The notes under the pieces: model-generated
Told to the model about the DNA's origin: nothing
Database searches by the model: none
Seen by the model: only the letters and a program-made list of their open reading frames with translations
Shown: piece by piece, positions 4,903-6,059 of the stretch
Layout: each line of letters begins with the position of its first letter
Numbering within the stretch: position 1 is the stretch's first letter
Assembly: GCA_023432995.1 (NCBI GenBank)
Contig: JAEZES010000276.1
Location: 1-6,059, forward strand
Direction of reading: 5' to 3'
DNA length: 6,059 nt
DNA from: Pseudomonadota bacterium
GTDB taxonomy: Bacteria; Pseudomonadota; Alphaproteobacteria; Sphingomonadales; Sphingomonadaceae
Translations under genes and position numbers: made by a program

Positions 4903-6059
4903 TCAGGGATTTCCCGGAGCGTAAGGGAATGACTGCGCCTGGTACCAGGCGAGTTCATGGGCCGGCGGCGCAACGCCCTCGGGCAGCGCCAGGCCGTTGA
5001 CGCTCATCCAGTAAGCCAGGCTGGCGTCGCGCCACCAGCGCGCCTCGCGCTCCTGGATCGCGAGAAAATCGGCGGTCTTTTGCCACCGCTCCGGATCGAT
5101 GCGCGGGCGCAGCCCGTCCCACTCGCGCCGCATGCCCGCCACGTAGGACACGCCGCGGTCGTAACGCGCCACCAGTTCCTCCCACAGCGTGCGTCCGCTC
5201 TCCATGCGGTAGGTCCACGGCAGGTGGTGAAACCACAGCAGCTCGGCCTCCGGCGTGGTGCGGGGGTCGGCCAGTCGCGCGGCCAAGCCAGGCGCGTACT
5301 GGCTGATCGCATTGCTGCCGCTCGCGGTGCGGTCGAAGCCGATCCCGTCGGTGTCGGCGCGGTGATAGTAGGCCGGGTTCCATTCGGGGCGGGCGAGGTC
5401 CGCCACCCACGGACCCGGCCCGTAGTGGTGGCCCGTCGCCATCAGGTGCGCGAGCCCGAGCGCGCCGGTGTAGTCGACGACCGCCTCGCGCGAGCCCATC
5501 ATCATCCGCACCACCGGCTCGACCACCTGCGGATCGGGCGAGAAGGTCTGCGCAGCCCATTCGCGGGCGACCGCCTCGGCCGACAATGCCGAATCCCAGG
5601 CGAGCCGCCCGAACACGTACCAGTTGGCCTGGTTGAAGGTCGAACCCGACCAGTCGCGCGAACGGCCGACATTGGCGACTCCAGCGATGCCGCTCAGCGC
5701 ATGCCCCTCGGCGCTCCCGTCGACTACCTCGGCAACCGTCGGGCCGTCGCCCCGGACTTCGGTGTTCGCGCCGAGCGCTTCGGTGAACAGCGGGCCGAGA
5801 TAGGCCAGGTGGGTGCCTTGCCCGAGGTACTCCTTGGTGATCTGCAGCTCGAGCATCAGCGGCGTGCGCGGCATGGCCCCGAACAGCGGGTGAAACGGCT
5901 CGCGCGGCTGGAAGTCGATCGCGCCGTTCTTGACCTGGACCAGCACGTTGTCGGCGAACTGCCCGTCGAGCGGCTTGAACTCCGAATAGGCCTGCTTGGC
6001 ACGGTCCTCGGGGTCGGTGTCGGCGCGGTGATAGTAGGCCGGGTTCCATTCGGGGCGGG
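4903..6059 (-). CDS. aguA: GH67 alpha-glucuronidase (C-terminal part; 5' end beyond right edge)
   Basis: This enzyme releases (4-O-methyl)glucuronic acid from the non-reducing end of xylo-oligosaccharides. About 384 codons are open to the right edge; GH67 enzymes are usually near 700 residues. From the edge the frame reads RPEWNPAYYHRADTD, then PEDRAKQAYSEFKPLDGQF, then VKNGAIDFQPREPFHPLFG and LELQITKEYLG. The Asp of GAIDF (codon 5914-5916) and the Glu of TKEYLG (codon 5830-5832) are 28 residues apart, as the catalytic Asp365/Glu393 pair is in Cellvibrio GlcA67A. The general acid would lie further upstream, outside the window. Typical C-terminal blocks follow: GIAGVANVG, FNQANWYVFGRLAWD, SREAVVDYTGALGL, MATGHHYGPGPW, GIGFDRTASGSNA, LLWFHHLPWTYRM, QEREARWWRDA. 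The first 15 visible codons duplicate an internal segment and do not belong at that place in the family (see repeat). Any signal peptide lies outside the window. Confidence 0.93.
   Translation of the reverse strand, partial: RPEWNPAYYHRADTDPEDRAKQAYSEFKPLDGQFADNVLVQVKNGAIDFQPREPFHPLFGAMPRTPLMLELQITKEYLGQGTHLAYLGPLFTEALGANTEVRGDGPTVAEVVDGSAEGHALSGIAGVANVGRSRDWSGSTFNQANWYVFGRLAWDSALSAEAVAREWAAQTFSPDPQVVEPVVRMMMGSREAVVDYTGALGLAHLMATGHHYGPGPWVADLARPEWNPAYYHRADTDGIGFDRTASGSNAISQYAPGLAARLADPRTTPEAELLWFHHLPWTYRMESGRTLWEELVARYDRGVSYVAGMRREWDGLRPRIDPERWQKTADFLAIQEREARWWRDASLAYWMSVNGLALPEGVAPPAHELAWYQAQSFPYAPGNP
5347..5393. repeat. 47-bp direct repeat, internal copy (in the GH67 gene)
   Basis: This segment is identical to 6013-6059, with an offset of 666 bp (222 codons). 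It encodes RPEWNPAYYHRADTD in the GH67 frame. Here it is followed by GIGFDRTASGSN, the normal family order, so this is the native copy. Identity stops at 5346 (C versus G at 6012). Confidence 0.95.
6013..6059. repeat. 47-bp direct repeat, edge copy (duplication junction or assembly chimera)
   Basis: This copy is identical to 5347-5393 and reaches the right edge, so its true length is unknown. In the GH67 frame it joins RADTD directly to PEDRAKQAY. In the family, the segment before DRAKQAY is a different sequence (a WRAFVY-type block), so this copy is out of place. The reading frame is preserved across the junction. Confidence 0.9.

Noticed and set aside
4955..6049. Minus-strand open frame (364 codons) overlapping the GH67 gene in another frame
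   Set aside because: The other frame contains GH67 motifs throughout. The apparent repeated MEPGLLSPRRHR peptide in this frame is only the 47-bp DNA repeat read out of frame.

Overview
The window reads as a GC-rich alphaproteobacterial chromosome, most likely Sphingomonadales or Caulobacterales. The evidence is the strong GC bias at third codon positions and the close family resemblance of the xylose genes to the Caulobacter xyl set. It is a catabolic locus for glucuronoxylan: one arm oxidises D-xylose (the Weimberg-type Xyl pathway) and the other handles (methyl)glucuronic acid side chains.

Layout, left to right. The minus strand carries the first 107 codons of xylD (xylonate dehydratase, cut by the left edge). 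A 99-bp gap follows, then kdgK (2-keto-3-deoxygluconate kinase), also on the minus strand. A 98-bp divergent control region separates kdgK from xylX. It holds a TTGACA-type promoter element and a perfect 20-bp palindrome, the best candidate operator for a LacI-family repressor. The plus strand then carries xylX (2-keto-3-deoxyxylonate dehydratase, FAH fold), a 77-codon remnant of xylB, and xylC (xylonolactonase, SMP-30 fold). xylC runs tail to tail, 3 bp apart, into a minus-strand lacI-type regulator. Upstream of that on the same strand is the C-terminal part of a GH67 alpha-glucuronidase (aguA), which runs off the right edge.

How the genes fit together. GH67 removes 4-O-methylglucuronate from xylo-oligosaccharides. 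The glucuronate goes to 2-keto-3-deoxygluconate and is phosphorylated by KdgK for the Entner-Doudoroff route. Xylose would go to xylonolactone (XylB), xylonate (XylC), 2-keto-3-deoxyxylonate (XylD), alpha-ketoglutarate semialdehyde (XylX) and alpha-ketoglutarate (XylA). The LacI regulator probably controls the set through the palindrome.

Two things stand out. First, the short reading frame between xylX and xylC is not a new gene. It is an internally deleted xylose dehydrogenase: about 19 N-terminal residues fused in frame to about 58 C-terminal residues, with the cofactor site and catalytic core gone, while the junctions to both neighbours remain tight. No xylA is present either, so the local set lacks two of five pathway steps. 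Second, the right edge of the GH67 gene repeats 47 bp found 666 bp (222 codons) inside the same gene, joined in frame at a place where the family does not have that sequence. This is either a tandem duplication or an assembly chimera. I see no RNA genes, mobile elements or CRISPR arrays.
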